This document shows, in pieces, positions 16,653-27,413 of a stretch of 64,000 nt of DNA. Both the position numbers and the translations under genes were made by a program. Position 1 is the first letter of the stretch. The number at the start of each line of letters is the position of its first letter. The stretch comes from Zhengella sedimenti (GTDB taxonomy: Bacteria > Pseudomonadota > Alphaproteobacteria > Rhizobiales > Rhizobiaceae), in NCBI RefSeq assembly GCF_046506625.1, contig NZ_JBKFFP010000011.1:29381-93380 (forward strand). Direction: 5' to 3'. Below the pieces are notes generated by a model that worked only from the letters and a program-made list of their open reading frames with translations, did no database searches and had not been told where the DNA came from.

Positions 16653-17084
16653 ATGCACGCTGCCACGAACCGCAGGATGTTCCTATTCGCCGCAGCGGCA
16701 CTTCTTGCCGCGCCCGCCATGGCGCAGACGCAGGAGGAAATCACCGCGGCGCAATCGGCCATTTCCGGACAGATGGAGGCCTTCCTTGCCGATGACGGGG
16801 CCGCCGCCTATTCCTATGCCGCGCCCAATATAAAGCGGTTGTTCCCGTCCGTGGACGGATTCATGGGCATGGTCGACAGCGGCTACCAGCCCGTGCGCCG
16901 GCCGTCCGCCTATGCCTTCGGCAAGTCGATACCGCTTGGCACCGGCGATTTCCTGCAGGAGGTGCTGATCACGGGACCTGACGGCAAGGGCTGGCGGGCG
17001 CTTTACCGGATGCAGTTGCAGGCTGACGGCTCCTGGAAGATCGCCGGCGTCTCGCTCAAGTCGGCCGACCTGCCATCCGCCTGA
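16653..17084 (+). CDS. Exported DUF4864 family protein
   Basis: 143 residues with a signal peptide (about 1-24, FLFAAAALLAAPAMAQ) and the DUF4864 pattern: ISGQMEAFLADDGAAAYSYA, FPSVDGFMGMVDSGYQPV and a C-terminal DGSWKIAGVSL. Function is unknown. The start at 16653 is chosen because GGAGGGAGG lies five bases upstream; the in-frame ATG at 16629 has AAGGAG too close to be used. Its stop abuts the stop of the convergent DUF2177 gene. Confidence 0.85.
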   Translation: MHAATNRRMFLFAAAALLAAPAMAQTQEEITAAQSAISGQMEAFLADDGAAAYSYAAPNIKRLFPSVDGFMGMVDSGYQPVRRPSAYAFGKSIPLGTGDFLQEVLITGPDGKGWRALYRMQLQADGSWKIAGVSLKSADLPSA

Positions 17085-17501
17085 TCAGTTCGCCTCGGAA
17101 ATGAAGCCGAAGGTCCGCAGGGCGAGGAAGGCGATGCCGGAGGACATCGCGCCGACGAACACGCCCCAGCTTGTGTCGGTGATTGCGACCACCGGATCGT
17201 ACCCCTTGAGGACCGCAAGGTTGGTGCCGTTATAGGTCAGGTAGGTAAAGAGCCCGAACAGGGCGCCATTGACCACCGCCGTGGACAGGGCGCCGGAGTT
17301 CATCGCCGGGACAAGCGCGAACCAGACAAGGCCGGCCACCCAGATCACGTAGAACACGGCAGCCACGCCCATGCGGGGCTGGTCGAGAAGCAGTCCGTCC
17401 ATCCGGCTCCAGTAGAAGTTCTTGGCGACGTAGCCCAGCCAGATGAAATCGAGGACCAGGAAGACCGCCATGGCGGCGAGGTAGGCGACAGCATATTTCA
17501 C
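17085..17501 (-). CDS. DUF2177 family membrane protein
   Basis: 138 residues with about four hydrophobic helices. The family start MKYAVAYLAAMAVFLVLDFI is intact, as is FGLFTYLTYNGTNLAVLKGY. Function is unknown. The stop codon TGA on the minus strand and the plus-strand stop of the DUF4864 gene together form TGATCA at 17082-17087, so the two genes have no spacer. Confidence 0.88.
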   Translation of the reverse strand: MKYAVAYLAAMAVFLVLDFIWLGYVAKNFYWSRMDGLLLDQPRMGVAAVFYVIWVAGLVWFALVPAMNSGALSTAVVNGALFGLFTYLTYNGTNLAVLKGYDPVVAITDTSWGVFVGAMSSGIAFLALRTFGFISEAN

Positions 17502-17602
17502 CTTGGTTGCTCCTTCGGGCTATGTCTGCAACCGGGATACGCGCCGCGCGCCATCGCGGTTCTGTCCCGCTCCGCAAAAACACGGGCGCCCGCGGATCGG
17601 TC

Positions 17603-18733
17603 TCACAACGGCGCCATGTCGCCCTTCTGCCAGCCGGCCTGTGTCTGCGCCATGTAGTCGCCATAGCGCCCTGCCTCGATGGCGTCGCGCGCGCCCTGCA
17701 TCAACCGCTGGTAATAGGCCAGGTTGTTCCAGGTCAGCAGCATGCCGGCCAGCGCCTCGCCGGAGCGGACGAGATGATGAAGGTAGGCCCGCGAATAGTC
17801 GCGCGAGGCGGGACAACCGCTTTCGGGGTCGAGCGGGCGCGGGTCTTCGGCATGGCGGGCATTGCGCAGGTTGATCTTGCCGAAACGCGTATAGGCCAGC
17901 CCGTGCCGCCCGGCGCGTGTCGGCATCACGCAATCAAACATGTCGATGCCGCGCGCTACCGATTTCAGGATGTCGTCCGGTGTGCCGACCCCCATGAGGT
18001 AGCGCGGCTTTTCGCCGGGCAGCACCGGGCAGACGGCGTCCAGCATCTCCAGCATCACCGCCTGCGGCTCGCCCACTGCCAGCCCGCCCACCGCATAGCC
18101 CTTCAGGTCCATGGCCTTCAGCGCCTCGGCGGAGCGGACACGCAGTGCAGGCACGTCGCCGCCCTGCACGATGCCGAACATCGCCTTGCCGGGCTGGTCG
18201 CCGAAGGCCGTCTTGCAGCGCTCCGCCCAGCGCAGCGACAATTCCATGGCGCGCTCGACATCGCCGACCTCGGCGGGCAGGCGGATGCACTCGTCAAGCT
18301 GCATCTGGATATCGGAATCCAGAAGCCCCTGGATCTCGATGGAGCGCTCGGGCGTCATCTCGTACTTCACGCCGTCGATATGCGACTTGAAGGTCACGCC
18401 GCGTTCGTCGAGCTTGCGCAGCGCGGCCAGCGACATGACCTGGAATCCGCCGCTGTCGGTGAGGATCGGATGCGGCCAGCGGGCAAATTCATGCAGGCCA
18501 CCCAGCCGCGCCACCCGCTCGGCGCCGGGCCGGAGCATGAGGTGATAGGTGTTGCCCAGGATGATGTCGGCGCCGAGGTCGCGCACCTGGTCCATGTACA
18601 TGGCCTTCACCGTGCCGCCCGTGCCGACCGGCATGAAGGCCGGCGTGCGGATGGTGCCGCGCGGCATGGTGATCTCGCCGCGTCGCGCGCCGCCGTTCGT
18701 GGCAAGGAGAGTGAAGGTGAATTCGCTGCTCAT
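17603..18733 (-). CDS. tgt: tRNA-guanine transglycosylase with degenerate zinc site
   Basis: Exchanges G34 in GUN anticodons for the queuosine precursor preQ1. The 376 residues match the family from end to end, with LTDSGGFQV (Asp93, general acid/base) and GIDMFDCVMPTR (Asp267 region, nucleophile) intact. The structural zinc site of other family members (C-x-C-x2-C and a distant His) is instead Ser305, Cys307, Ser310 and Asn336. The ATG at 18733 is chosen over one 25 codons upstream because MSSEFTFTLLATNG matches the family start. queA lies upstream on the same strand. Confidence 0.95.
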   Translation of the reverse strand: MSSEFTFTLLATNGGARRGEITMPRGTIRTPAFMPVGTGGTVKAMYMDQVRDLGADIILGNTYHLMLRPGAERVARLGGLHEFARWPHPILTDSGGFQVMSLAALRKLDERGVTFKSHIDGVKYEMTPERSIEIQGLLDSDIQMQLDECIRLPAEVGDVERAMELSLRWAERCKTAFGDQPGKAMFGIVQGGDVPALRVRSAEALKAMDLKGYAVGGLAVGEPQAVMLEMLDAVCPVLPGEKPRYLMGVGTPDDILKSVARGIDMFDCVMPTRAGRHGLAYTRFGKINLRNARHAEDPRPLDPESGCPASRDYSRAYLHHLVRSGEALAGMLLTWNNLAYYQRLMQGARDAIEAGRYGDYMAQTQAGWQKGDMAPL

Positions 18734-19205
18734 GACGTTCGCATTCCCCGTTTCGTTCGTCAGTTCCCTTGCCCGTCCAGATCCTGATCCGCAAGGACTG
18801 AACGCCATGGCCGGCCGTTGCCACGCCCGCTTTCGCGTCTGGCCATTGCTTCAGGAGGAAAGACAGGCGGTCACCATCCCGCGTGTCTGAGAACAATTCA
18901 TGCGATCCGGTGACCGCCTGCCGCATGTCTGTTCGCCGCCGCTCCGCCTTCCGTCCTTCCCGGCCTGTCCGGCCCGTGAACGGAGGTTTCGTGCCCCTCT
19001 GCCGCTGCCGGACATGACCGGCATCGGCGGGCCGCCCGCGATAGGGCGTTGACCAAAGGCCCATTGCAGGCCACGCGGAAGGCGCAACCGTCCGCCCGCC
19101 GCCGTCAACCATGCCTGCCCCCGCGTTTCCCGGTTCATGACCCGCGTTCCCGTGAAGGCAGCCGGACGAGGATAGCCCAGGCCAGGCACGGTGTGGAAAG
19201 GACAT
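18734..19205. other. Intergenic region between queA and tgt with a long inverted repeat
   Basis: 472 bases without a credible gene; the frames present have biased Arg/Pro/Gly composition and no recognisable family. It contains a perfect 12-base inverted repeat (18864-18875 and 18909-18920). A smaller hairpin, GAAAGGAC/GTCCTTTC (19196-19216), overlaps the queA stop but has no T run. Confidence 0.6.
18864..18920. repeat. Perfect 12-base inverted repeat
   Basis: CAGGCGGTCACC (18864-18875) and its complement GGTGACCGCCTG (18909-18920) are separated by 33 bases. No T run follows on either strand, so it does not look like a terminator. Confidence 0.7.
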
Positions 19206-20279
19206 TCAGTCCTTTCGGAAAAGCAGGCTCGAATCGCCATAGGAATAGAAACGGTAACCGCTCGCGATGGCGTGGTCATAGGCCGCGCGCATGGTTTCCA
19301 GCCCGCTGAAGGCCGAAACCAGCATGAACAGCGTGGAACGCGGCAGGTGGAAATTCGTCATCAAAACGTCGATGAAGCGGAAACGGTAGCCGGGTGTGAT
19401 GAAGATGTCCGTCGGGCCGGACCATTCATGCAGCCGCCCCGTCTCATCCGCCGCGCTTTCCAGCAGCCGCAGCGACGTGGTGCCCACCGAGACGATGCGC
19501 CCGCCCCGCGCCTTGACCGCATTGAGCGCGCTCGCGGTCTCGCCGCTCACATGGCCGATTTCCGAATGCATCCGGTGATCGCGCGTATCGTCCGCCTTGA
19601 CCGGCAGGAACGTCCCCGCGCCGACATGCAGCGTCACGAAATGCCGCTCGATGCCGCGCGCCTCAAGCCGTTCCATCAGGCGCGGCGTGAAATGCAATCC
19701 TGCGGTCGGGGCCGCCACCGCACCTTCCTCGCGGGCATAGATCGTCTGGTAATCGGACCGGTCGCGCTCGTCCTCGGGCCGCTTCGAGGCGATATAGGGG
19801 GGCAGCGGCACATGGCCGACCGCGTGCAGCGCCTCGTCCAGGGCCGGGCCGGACAGGTCGAAGACAAGCTCCACGTCGCCCCCCTCTCCCTTTTCGCCCG
19901 CCGTCGCCTCCAAGGTTCCGAGGAAACAGGCATTGCCCTCGTGGCCGAAGCGGATGCGGTCGCCTGCCCTCACCCGCTTGCCGGGCTTCAGGAAAGCCTG
20001 CCAGCGGTCCGGGCCGGTGCGCATGTGCAGCGTGGCCGAGACACGCGCCTCGCCGCCGTCGCGAACGCGCACACCCTCAAGCTGCGCCGGGATGACGCGC
20101 GTATCGTTGAAGACGAGTGCATCACCCGGTTCCAGCAAGTCAGCCAGGTCGAGCACACTGCGATCCTCAAGCCCGCTGCCGGGCCGCACGACCAGCATGC
20201 GGGCCGCATCGCGCGGCTCGGCAGGCCGCAGGGCAATGGCGCTTTCGGGGAGCTTGAAATCGAAAAGATCAACACGCAT
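19206..20279 (-). CDS. queA: S-adenosylmethionine:tRNA ribosyltransferase-isomerase
   Basis: Transfers and isomerises the ribosyl part of S-adenosylmethionine onto preQ1 in tRNA, giving epoxyqueuosine. The 357 residues start MRVDLFDFKLPESAIALRP. They carry ALVFNDTRVIPAQL, AAPTAGLHFT, FVTLHVGAGTFLPVK and TNFHLPRSTLFMLVSAF, all typical of QueA. The frame runs 8 codons further upstream, but the ATG at 20279 fits the family. It is the step before epoxyqueuosine reduction and works on tRNA already modified by Tgt, encoded downstream. Confidence 0.96.
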   Translation of the reverse strand: MRVDLFDFKLPESAIALRPAEPRDAARMLVVRPGSGLEDRSVLDLADLLEPGDALVFNDTRVIPAQLEGVRVRDGGEARVSATLHMRTGPDRWQAFLKPGKRVRAGDRIRFGHEGNACFLGTLEATAGEKGEGGDVELVFDLSGPALDEALHAVGHVPLPPYIASKRPEDERDRSDYQTIYAREEGAVAAPTAGLHFTPRLMERLEARGIERHFVTLHVGAGTFLPVKADDTRDHRMHSEIGHVSGETASALNAVKARGGRIVSVGTTSLRLLESAADETGRLHEWSGPTDIFITPGYRFRFIDVLMTNFHLPRSTLFMLVSAFSGLETMRAAYDHAIASGYRFYSYGDSSLLFRKD

Positions 20280-20383
20280 GGACGGGCCTTTACAGCATTC
20301 CACGGTCTCGTCAAATCACCGGCCGCGCCGGAAGATGCCGGAAACGAAACGGTAGCGGGCATGGGCCCCACCGGACATGCCAA

Positions 20384-20411
20384 GGGCGCCGGCCTGGCCG
20401 GCGCCCTTTTT
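20384..20411 (+). terminator. Strong hairpin with T run on the plus strand, between queA and cyclophilin gene
   Basis: Perfect 10-bp stem GGGCGCCGGC/GCCGGCGCCC with a 3-base loop, followed on the plus strand by TTTTTG. The genes on both sides are on the minus strand, where only CTTGGC follows the stem. It may still slow or end the leftward transcript, or stop antisense transcription. Confidence 0.55.
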
Positions 20412-20435
20412 GTTCCGCAAACCGGCGCCGCTGGC

Positions 20436-20945
20436 TCAGGCGTCGGCGGCGACCTTCATCGAGACGATGGAATCGGGATCCTGCACGGGCTCGCCGCGCT
20501 TGATTTTGTCGACATGCTCCATGCCCTCGATCACCTGGCCCCAGACCGTGTACTGGCGGTTCAGGAAGCCCGCGTCCTCGAAGCAGATGAAGAACTGCGA
20601 ATTGGCCGAGTTCGGGTTCATGGCACGCGCCATCGAGCAGGTGCCGCGCGCGTGGTTCATGTTGGAGAATTCGGCCTTGAGGTCCGGCTTGTCGGAGCCG
20701 CCCATGCCGGCGCGCGAAGGGTTGTAATCCTTGCCGCCCTTCTTTCCGTAACGCACGTCGCCCGTCTGCGCCATGAAGCCGTCGATGACGCGGTGGAAGA
20801 CGACGCCGTCATAGGCGCCCTCGCGGGCCAGTTCCTTGATGCGGCCGACATGCCCGGGCGCAAGGTCCGGAAACATCTCGATGACAACCCTGCCCTGCGT
20901 GGTCTCCATGACCAGCGTGTTTTCCGGATCCTTGATCTCAGCCAT
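20436..20945 (-). CDS. Peptidylprolyl isomerase, cyclophilin type, cytoplasmic
   Basis: 169-residue PPIase without signal peptide. The cyclophilin core is present: VVFHRVIDGFMAQTGD with the catalytic Arg, FSNMNHARGTCSMARA, NSANSQFFICF and QYTVWGQVIEGME. It assists proline-limited folding in the cytosol. It follows the exported paralogue by 32 bases on the same strand. Confidence 0.95.
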   Translation of the reverse strand: MAEIKDPENTLVMETTQGRVVIEMFPDLAPGHVGRIKELAREGAYDGVVFHRVIDGFMAQTGDVRYGKKGGKDYNPSRAGMGGSDKPDLKAEFSNMNHARGTCSMARAMNPNSANSQFFICFEDAGFLNRQYTVWGQVIEGMEHVDKIKRGEPVQDPDSIVSMKVAADA

Positions 20946-20977
20946 TGCCTCTACCTTCCTGCTTTGATTCGATGAAT

Positions 20978-21544
20978 TCAGTCTTCCACCCGCACCTTGA
21001 TCATGCGGTCGGGCTCCTGCACGGCGCCATTGGCGGCGCGGCTGCCCTTCTTGATGGCGTGCACATGCTCCATGCCGCTCTCCACCGTGCCGACCACGGT
21101 ATACTGTCCGTTCAGGTGCGGCGCCGGCGCGAACATGATGAAGAATTGCGAGTTGGCCGAATTCGGGTCGGACGAGCGCGCCATGCCGACCGCCCCTTCC
21201 TCGAATGCGGCGTCGGAGAATTCCGCCGGCAGGTCGGGCATGTCCGAACCGCCGGTGCCGACCATGCGCGGATCGAACCCGTCTTCCATGTCGCCGAACT
21301 GAACGTCGCCGGTCTGGGCCATGAAGCCGTCGATCACGCGGTGAAAGGCGACATTGTCATAGGCGCCCGATTCGGCAAGCGCCTTCATCCGCTCGACATG
21401 CTTCGGCGCCAGGTCGTCGGCCAGGTCGATGACGACGTCCCCGTCCTTCAGCGTGATGACGAGCTTGGAGGCGAAGGCCGGCAGGGCGGAAAGGCTCATG
21501 GAAGCGGCAAGGGCCGCGGCGGCGGCAAGGCGCAGGATCGACAT
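20978..21544 (-). CDS. Peptidylprolyl isomerase, cyclophilin type, exported
   Basis: 188-residue paralogue of the neighbouring cyclophilin with a clear signal peptide (about 1-25, ending PAFAS). The active-site motifs VAFHRVIDGFMAQTGD, GAVGMARSSDPNSANSQFFI and QYTVVGTVESGMEHV are intact. It acts in the periplasm. It follows coaD by 20 bases. Confidence 0.95.
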   Translation of the reverse strand: MSILRLAAAAALAASMSLSALPAFASKLVITLKDGDVVIDLADDLAPKHVERMKALAESGAYDNVAFHRVIDGFMAQTGDVQFGDMEDGFDPRMVGTGGSDMPDLPAEFSDAAFEEGAVGMARSSDPNSANSQFFIMFAPAPHLNGQYTVVGTVESGMEHVHAIKKGSRAANGAVQEPDRMIKVRVED

Positions 21545-21564
21545 GGGTCAGGTCTCCGGTCAGG

Positions 21565-22059
21565 TCAGGATTTCGCTTTCAGGGCATCGGCCACATTCGC
21601 CGGCACGAAGCCCGAAACGTCGCCGCCCATGGCCGCGATCTGGCGCACCAATGTGGCGGTGATATGCCGGACGGCCGGGCTGGCGGGAAGGAAAACGGTC
21701 TTGATGCCGGGCGCCATCTGCCCGTTCATCCCGGCCATCTGCATCTCGTAGTCGAGATCGGTGCCGTCGCGCAGGCCGCGAATCATCATGGTCGCGCCAT
21801 GCTGGCGCGCCGCGTCCACGACAAGGCCGTCGAAGGCGACGACGCGCAGACGCTGATGGTCGGCGCCCAGTTCGTCCGCGCCGGCCTTTTCGATCAGCCG
21901 CAATCGCTCTTCGAAGGAAAAAAGGCCCTTCTTGCCCGGATGTATGCCGATTGCCACGTAGATGACGTCCGCCAGCGCCAGCGCGCCGCGCAACACGTCC
22001 AGATGACCATTGGTCAACGGGTCGAACGACCCGGCGTAAATCGCTTTTCTCTCGCTCAT
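21565..22059 (-). CDS. coaD: Phosphopantetheine adenylyltransferase
   Basis: Fourth step of coenzyme A synthesis: 4'-phosphopantetheine plus ATP to dephospho-CoA. The 164 residues carry the nucleotidyltransferase motif YAGSFDPLTNGHLDVL, the MIRGLRDGTDLDYEMQMAGMN segment and LRQIA-like LVRQIAAMGGDVSGFVP. The frame extends 31 codons upstream, but MSERKAIYAGSFDP at 22059 is the standard start. It leads a leftward set with the two cyclophilins and probably queA and tgt. Confidence 0.97.
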   Translation of the reverse strand: MSERKAIYAGSFDPLTNGHLDVLRGALALADVIYVAIGIHPGKKGLFSFEERLRLIEKAGADELGADHQRLRVVAFDGLVVDAARQHGATMMIRGLRDGTDLDYEMQMAGMNGQMAPGIKTVFLPASPAVRHITATLVRQIAAMGGDVSGFVPANVADALKAKS

Positions 22060-22286
22060 GGAAGCGCTTCTACCCGCCGGCACAACCCTTGGCAATCGGC
22101 TTCGCGCAAGCTTCGGCGGCGAACATGAACACCCGATGAACGGGCCGGTCACGGCGCATTCAACTCAACTCACGCAAGTTTGCATGAACGTGGTTTGAAA
22201 CTTTTCTCGCGGTGATGCGTCATGTTCCCTGAGGGTCCGGCGCAACCAGACGGCACCGCCGGGACCCGGGAGCAAGGAGAAAGCGA

Positions 22287-22433
22287 ATGATGATCGTGCT
22301 GCTCGCCTCTGCCATGACCGTTGCCATGCTGATCGCCACCGTGGTCGGCCTGCTGGGAGACATGAAACCGGAAACCCAGGCGGAACGTATCCGCCAGCCG
22401 TTCAATCCCTACCGCAATCCCCGCCGCCGCTGA
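22287..22433 (+). CDS. Small membrane protein, 48 residues
   Basis: Below the length usually called but convincing: the ATG at 22287 is 7 bases after AAGGAG. The product has one hydrophobic helix (about 2-24, MIVLLASAMTVAMLIATVVG) and a polar, basic tail with RQPFNPYRNPRRR. It diverges from coaD and ends 5 bases before the convergent gyrA stop. Function is unknown. Confidence 0.65.
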   Translation: MMIVLLASAMTVAMLIATVVGLLGDMKPETQAERIRQPFNPYRNPRRR

Positions 22434-22438
22434 CGGGC

Positions 22439-25231
<2,793 letters not shown>

Positions 25232-25268
25232 ATGCGTGTCACGATCACTTTGGAATCACTTGTTTCCG

Positions 25269-25296
25269 TATATAGGATTCCACGCGGCCATTCCAA
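25269..25296 (-). promoter_or_regulatory. Probable sigma-70-type promoter of gyrA
   Basis: On the minus strand TTGGAA (25291-25296) and TATATA (25269-25274) are 16 bases apart, about 38 bases upstream of the gyrA start. Confidence 0.45.
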
Positions 25297-25431
25297 TTTC
25301 GGCGCCGGTTTTCCAAAGGCAAACGCCGGCACGCACGGGTCCTTGCGCCATGCCGTCACGCAAAGGTCGCCGGATCGCCGGGAAACGGCTAGGCTGTCGG
25401 CCGAATCCGGAGGCTGAAACTGGAAACGCCC

Positions 25432-26058
25432 ATGTTCAACGACATGATCGCCACCGCTATTGTCACGCTGCTGGTCACCATCGACCCGGCCGGCCTCGCG
25501 CCGCTTTTCCTGGCCGTCACGCGCGGCATGGACCGGGCGCAACGCAACCAGGTCGCCTGGCGCGCCGCGGCGATCGGCTTCGCGACGCTTGCGCTGTTCG
25601 CGCTCGCCGGCGCCGGCATCCTGGCCGTCTTCGGCATCACCCTGCCGGCCTTCCGCGTCGCCGGCGGCCTGCTCCTGTTCTGGATCGCCTTCGAGATGAT
25701 CTTCGAACGCCGCCAGCAGCGCCATGAACACACGGCGGAAGTGGCGATCAGCGCCGACGAGATCCGCCAGGTCGCGGTTTTCCCGCTGGCGATTCCGCTG
25801 ATCGCCGGCCCCGGCGCCATTTCCGCCGTCATTCTCCTGTCCGGCCAGTTCGCCGAACCCGGCCCGCGCACTGCGCTTATCGCCATTGTCGGTGCCATCA
25901 TCCTGCTGACGTGGTTGGTCTTCCTGCTGGCTGACAGGATCGACAAGATCCTCGGCGAAACCGGCCGGTCCATCCTCACGCGCCTGCTCGGCGTGATCCT
26001 GTCCGCCCTCGCCGTGCAGTTCGTCGCCGACGGCATCAAGGCGCTGGCAGCCGCCTGA
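25432..26058 (+). CDS. MarC family integral membrane protein
   Basis: 208 residues with six hydrophobic helices. Motifs of the family are visible: ATAIVTLLVTIDPAGLAPLF near the start, FRVAGGLLLFWIAFEM, and AVFPLAIPLIAGPGAISAVI in the middle. Despite the old name (multiple antibiotic resistance) the function of MarC proteins is unknown. It diverges from gyrA and converges with the next gene. Confidence 0.92.
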   Translation: MFNDMIATAIVTLLVTIDPAGLAPLFLAVTRGMDRAQRNQVAWRAAAIGFATLALFALAGAGILAVFGITLPAFRVAGGLLLFWIAFEMIFERRQQRHEHTAEVAISADEIRQVAVFPLAIPLIAGPGAISAVILLSGQFAEPGPRTALIAIVGAIILLTWLVFLLADRIDKILGETGRSILTRLLGVILSALAVQFVADGIKALAAA

Positions 26059-26073
26059 CGGCCACAGGTCCGG

Positions 26074-26442
26074 TCAGAAACGGCCCTTGAGCGGAAGCGT
26101 CATTTCCATGCCGCCCCAGCCATGAACGGAATCATGGGCACGCACCGTCACTTCTTCCAGGTGGTCCGGGATGACGATGCCGGACTGGCTGCGCGTGAAC
26201 GGCTGCTCGTCGACATGGGGATGCGCCAGCACGCGTTCGCCCAGCACGGCGCCGTCCGGACCGATCACCTGCCAGCGGTCGGCATAATGGTCCCAGCCCT
26301 CGTCGGCGTGGCGGACCGTGACATGGAACGTGTAGGAGCCGTCCGAGGATTGCGAGTAGCGCGCATCGACGACGTCAGCCTCACCGGCCAGCGCCGGAAG
26401 CGCGAGCAATGAAAGGAGGATGGCAAGAAATGAATGTCTCAT
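26074..26442 (-). CDS. Exported hypothetical protein, 122 residues
   Basis: A signal peptide (about 1-20, FLAILLSLLALPALAGE) is followed by a small beta-rich domain. The domain reads YSQSSDGSYTFHVTVRHADE, then WDHYADRW, LAHPHVDEQPFTRS and AHDSVHGWGG. The many His/Trp/Asp residues suggest a ligand or metal site, but I cannot name a function. The frame continues 42 codons upstream; the ATG at 26442 is chosen for the signal peptide, although no good ribosome binding site is visible. Confidence 0.75.
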   Translation of the reverse strand: MRHSFLAILLSLLALPALAGEADVVDARYSQSSDGSYTFHVTVRHADEGWDHYADRWQVIGPDGAVLGERVLAHPHVDEQPFTRSQSGIVIPDHLEEVTVRAHDSVHGWGGMEMTLPLKGRF

Positions 26443-26539
26443 GACGCGGGAGAATGACCGCGCCTGCGGACACGCGCCAATCACGAATGGTTCAGCCCGG
26501 AATCTGTCCCCTGGCCGCAAGATCGCGGACGGTTCGATC

Positions 26540-26574
26540 CCGAAATGGCAAATCCCCGCGGCAGGCACGGGGAT
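26540..26574 (-). terminator. Weak candidate terminator of ssb
   Basis: A 7-bp stem ATCCCCG/CGGGGAT (26552-26574) with a loose loop; on the minus strand it is followed by TTTGCCATTTC. The T run is broken. Confidence 0.3.
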
Positions 26575-26687
26575 GATGCAGACGGGGCGTCAGGCGCTGC
26601 CCCCTGTACCGGAGGCCGTCGAGGAACCATTTGTCCGCCACGGCCTCGCAGGGGGATGAGCCACGCGAGGCAGGATCCCCCGGACAA

Positions 26688-27209
26688 TCAGAACGGAATT
26701 TCGTCGTCGAGATCGCGGGAATAGCCGCCGCCCCCGCCGCCGCCCTGCTGGCCGCCGCCATAGCCGCCGCCGCCGGACGGTCCCGACGAGCCGAAATCCG
26801 AACGCCCTTGCGAACCGCCGCCGCCGCCATAGCCGACCTGGCCCTGGTCGCCGCCGCCGCGTCCGTCGAGCATCTGCAATTCGCCGCGATAGCGCTGCAG
26901 CACGATTTCGGTCGTGTAGCGGTCCTGGCCCTGCTGGTCCTGCCATTTGCGCGTCTGCAACTGGCCTTCCAGGTAAACCTTCATGCCCTTCTTGAGATAC
27001 TGCTCGGCCACCTTGCCAAGCTGCTCGTTGAAGATCACGACATTGTGCCACTCGGTGCGCTCGCGCCGCTCACCGCTGTTCTTGTCGCGCCAGGTCTCCG
27101 AGGTCGCGATGCGCAGGTTGACCACCGCATCGCCGGAATTGAGGCGGCGCACCTCCGGGTCAGCGCCCAGATTGCCGACCAGAATGACCTTGTTCACGCT
27201 TCCCGCCAT
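26688..27209 (-). CDS. ssb: Single-stranded DNA-binding protein
   Basis: 173 residues: an OB fold (about 1-115, starting MAGSVNKVILVGNLGADPE and with TEWHNVVIF), a Gly/Gln-rich disordered linker, and the acidic tip DLDDEIPF that recruits replication and repair partners. The start has GGAG 8 bases upstream. It diverges from uvrA, an arrangement common in bacteria, and its promoter overlaps a LexA-type box. Confidence 0.97.
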   Translation of the reverse strand: MAGSVNKVILVGNLGADPEVRRLNSGDAVVNLRIATSETWRDKNSGERRERTEWHNVVIFNEQLGKVAEQYLKKGMKVYLEGQLQTRKWQDQQGQDRYTTEIVLQRYRGELQMLDGRGGGDQGQVGYGGGGGSQGRSDFGSSGPSGGGGYGGGQQGGGGGGGYSRDLDDEIPF

Positions 27210-27382
27210 GTTCCAACTCCGTCTTTCGCCGCCGGGCGACAGTATGTAGCCCGCATGTCTCTTGAATTCCGCCGCACTCTAGCGGGCTGCGGCCATGATT
27301 GCGCGGTCCCCGCCCCCTGCTTTTCGCTCTGTCCACAAGCTAGATGGCGGACAAGCAACGCGACAGTGGCCAGCTTCTCGAT

Positions 27383-27413
27383 GTTCTATATTTGTTCGCA
27401 TGGACGCGGTCAA
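27383..27413 (-). promoter_or_regulatory. ssb promoter overlapped by a LexA (SOS) box
   Basis: On the minus strand TTGACC (27408-27413) and TATAGA (27385-27390) are separated by exactly 17 bases. A perfect alphaproteobacterial LexA box GTTC-N7-GTTC (27383-27397) covers the -10 and part of the spacer. The expected start is about 170 bases before the ssb ATG. Confidence 0.7.

Noticed and set aside
17082..17087. Stop codons of two convergent genes fused as TGATCA
   Set aside because: Real but simply the result of tight convergent packing; no further signal around it.
18851..19279. A 142-codon minus-strand frame in the queA-tgt gap
   Set aside because: It overlaps the queA C-terminus in another frame, has no recognisable domain and lacks a ribosome binding site.
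22127..22141. GAACACCCGATGAAC, a match to GAAC-N7-GAAC upstream of coaD
   Set aside because: Eight fixed bases are expected about twice by chance in 64 kb on both strands; coaD is not an SOS gene and the spacer is not A/T-rich.
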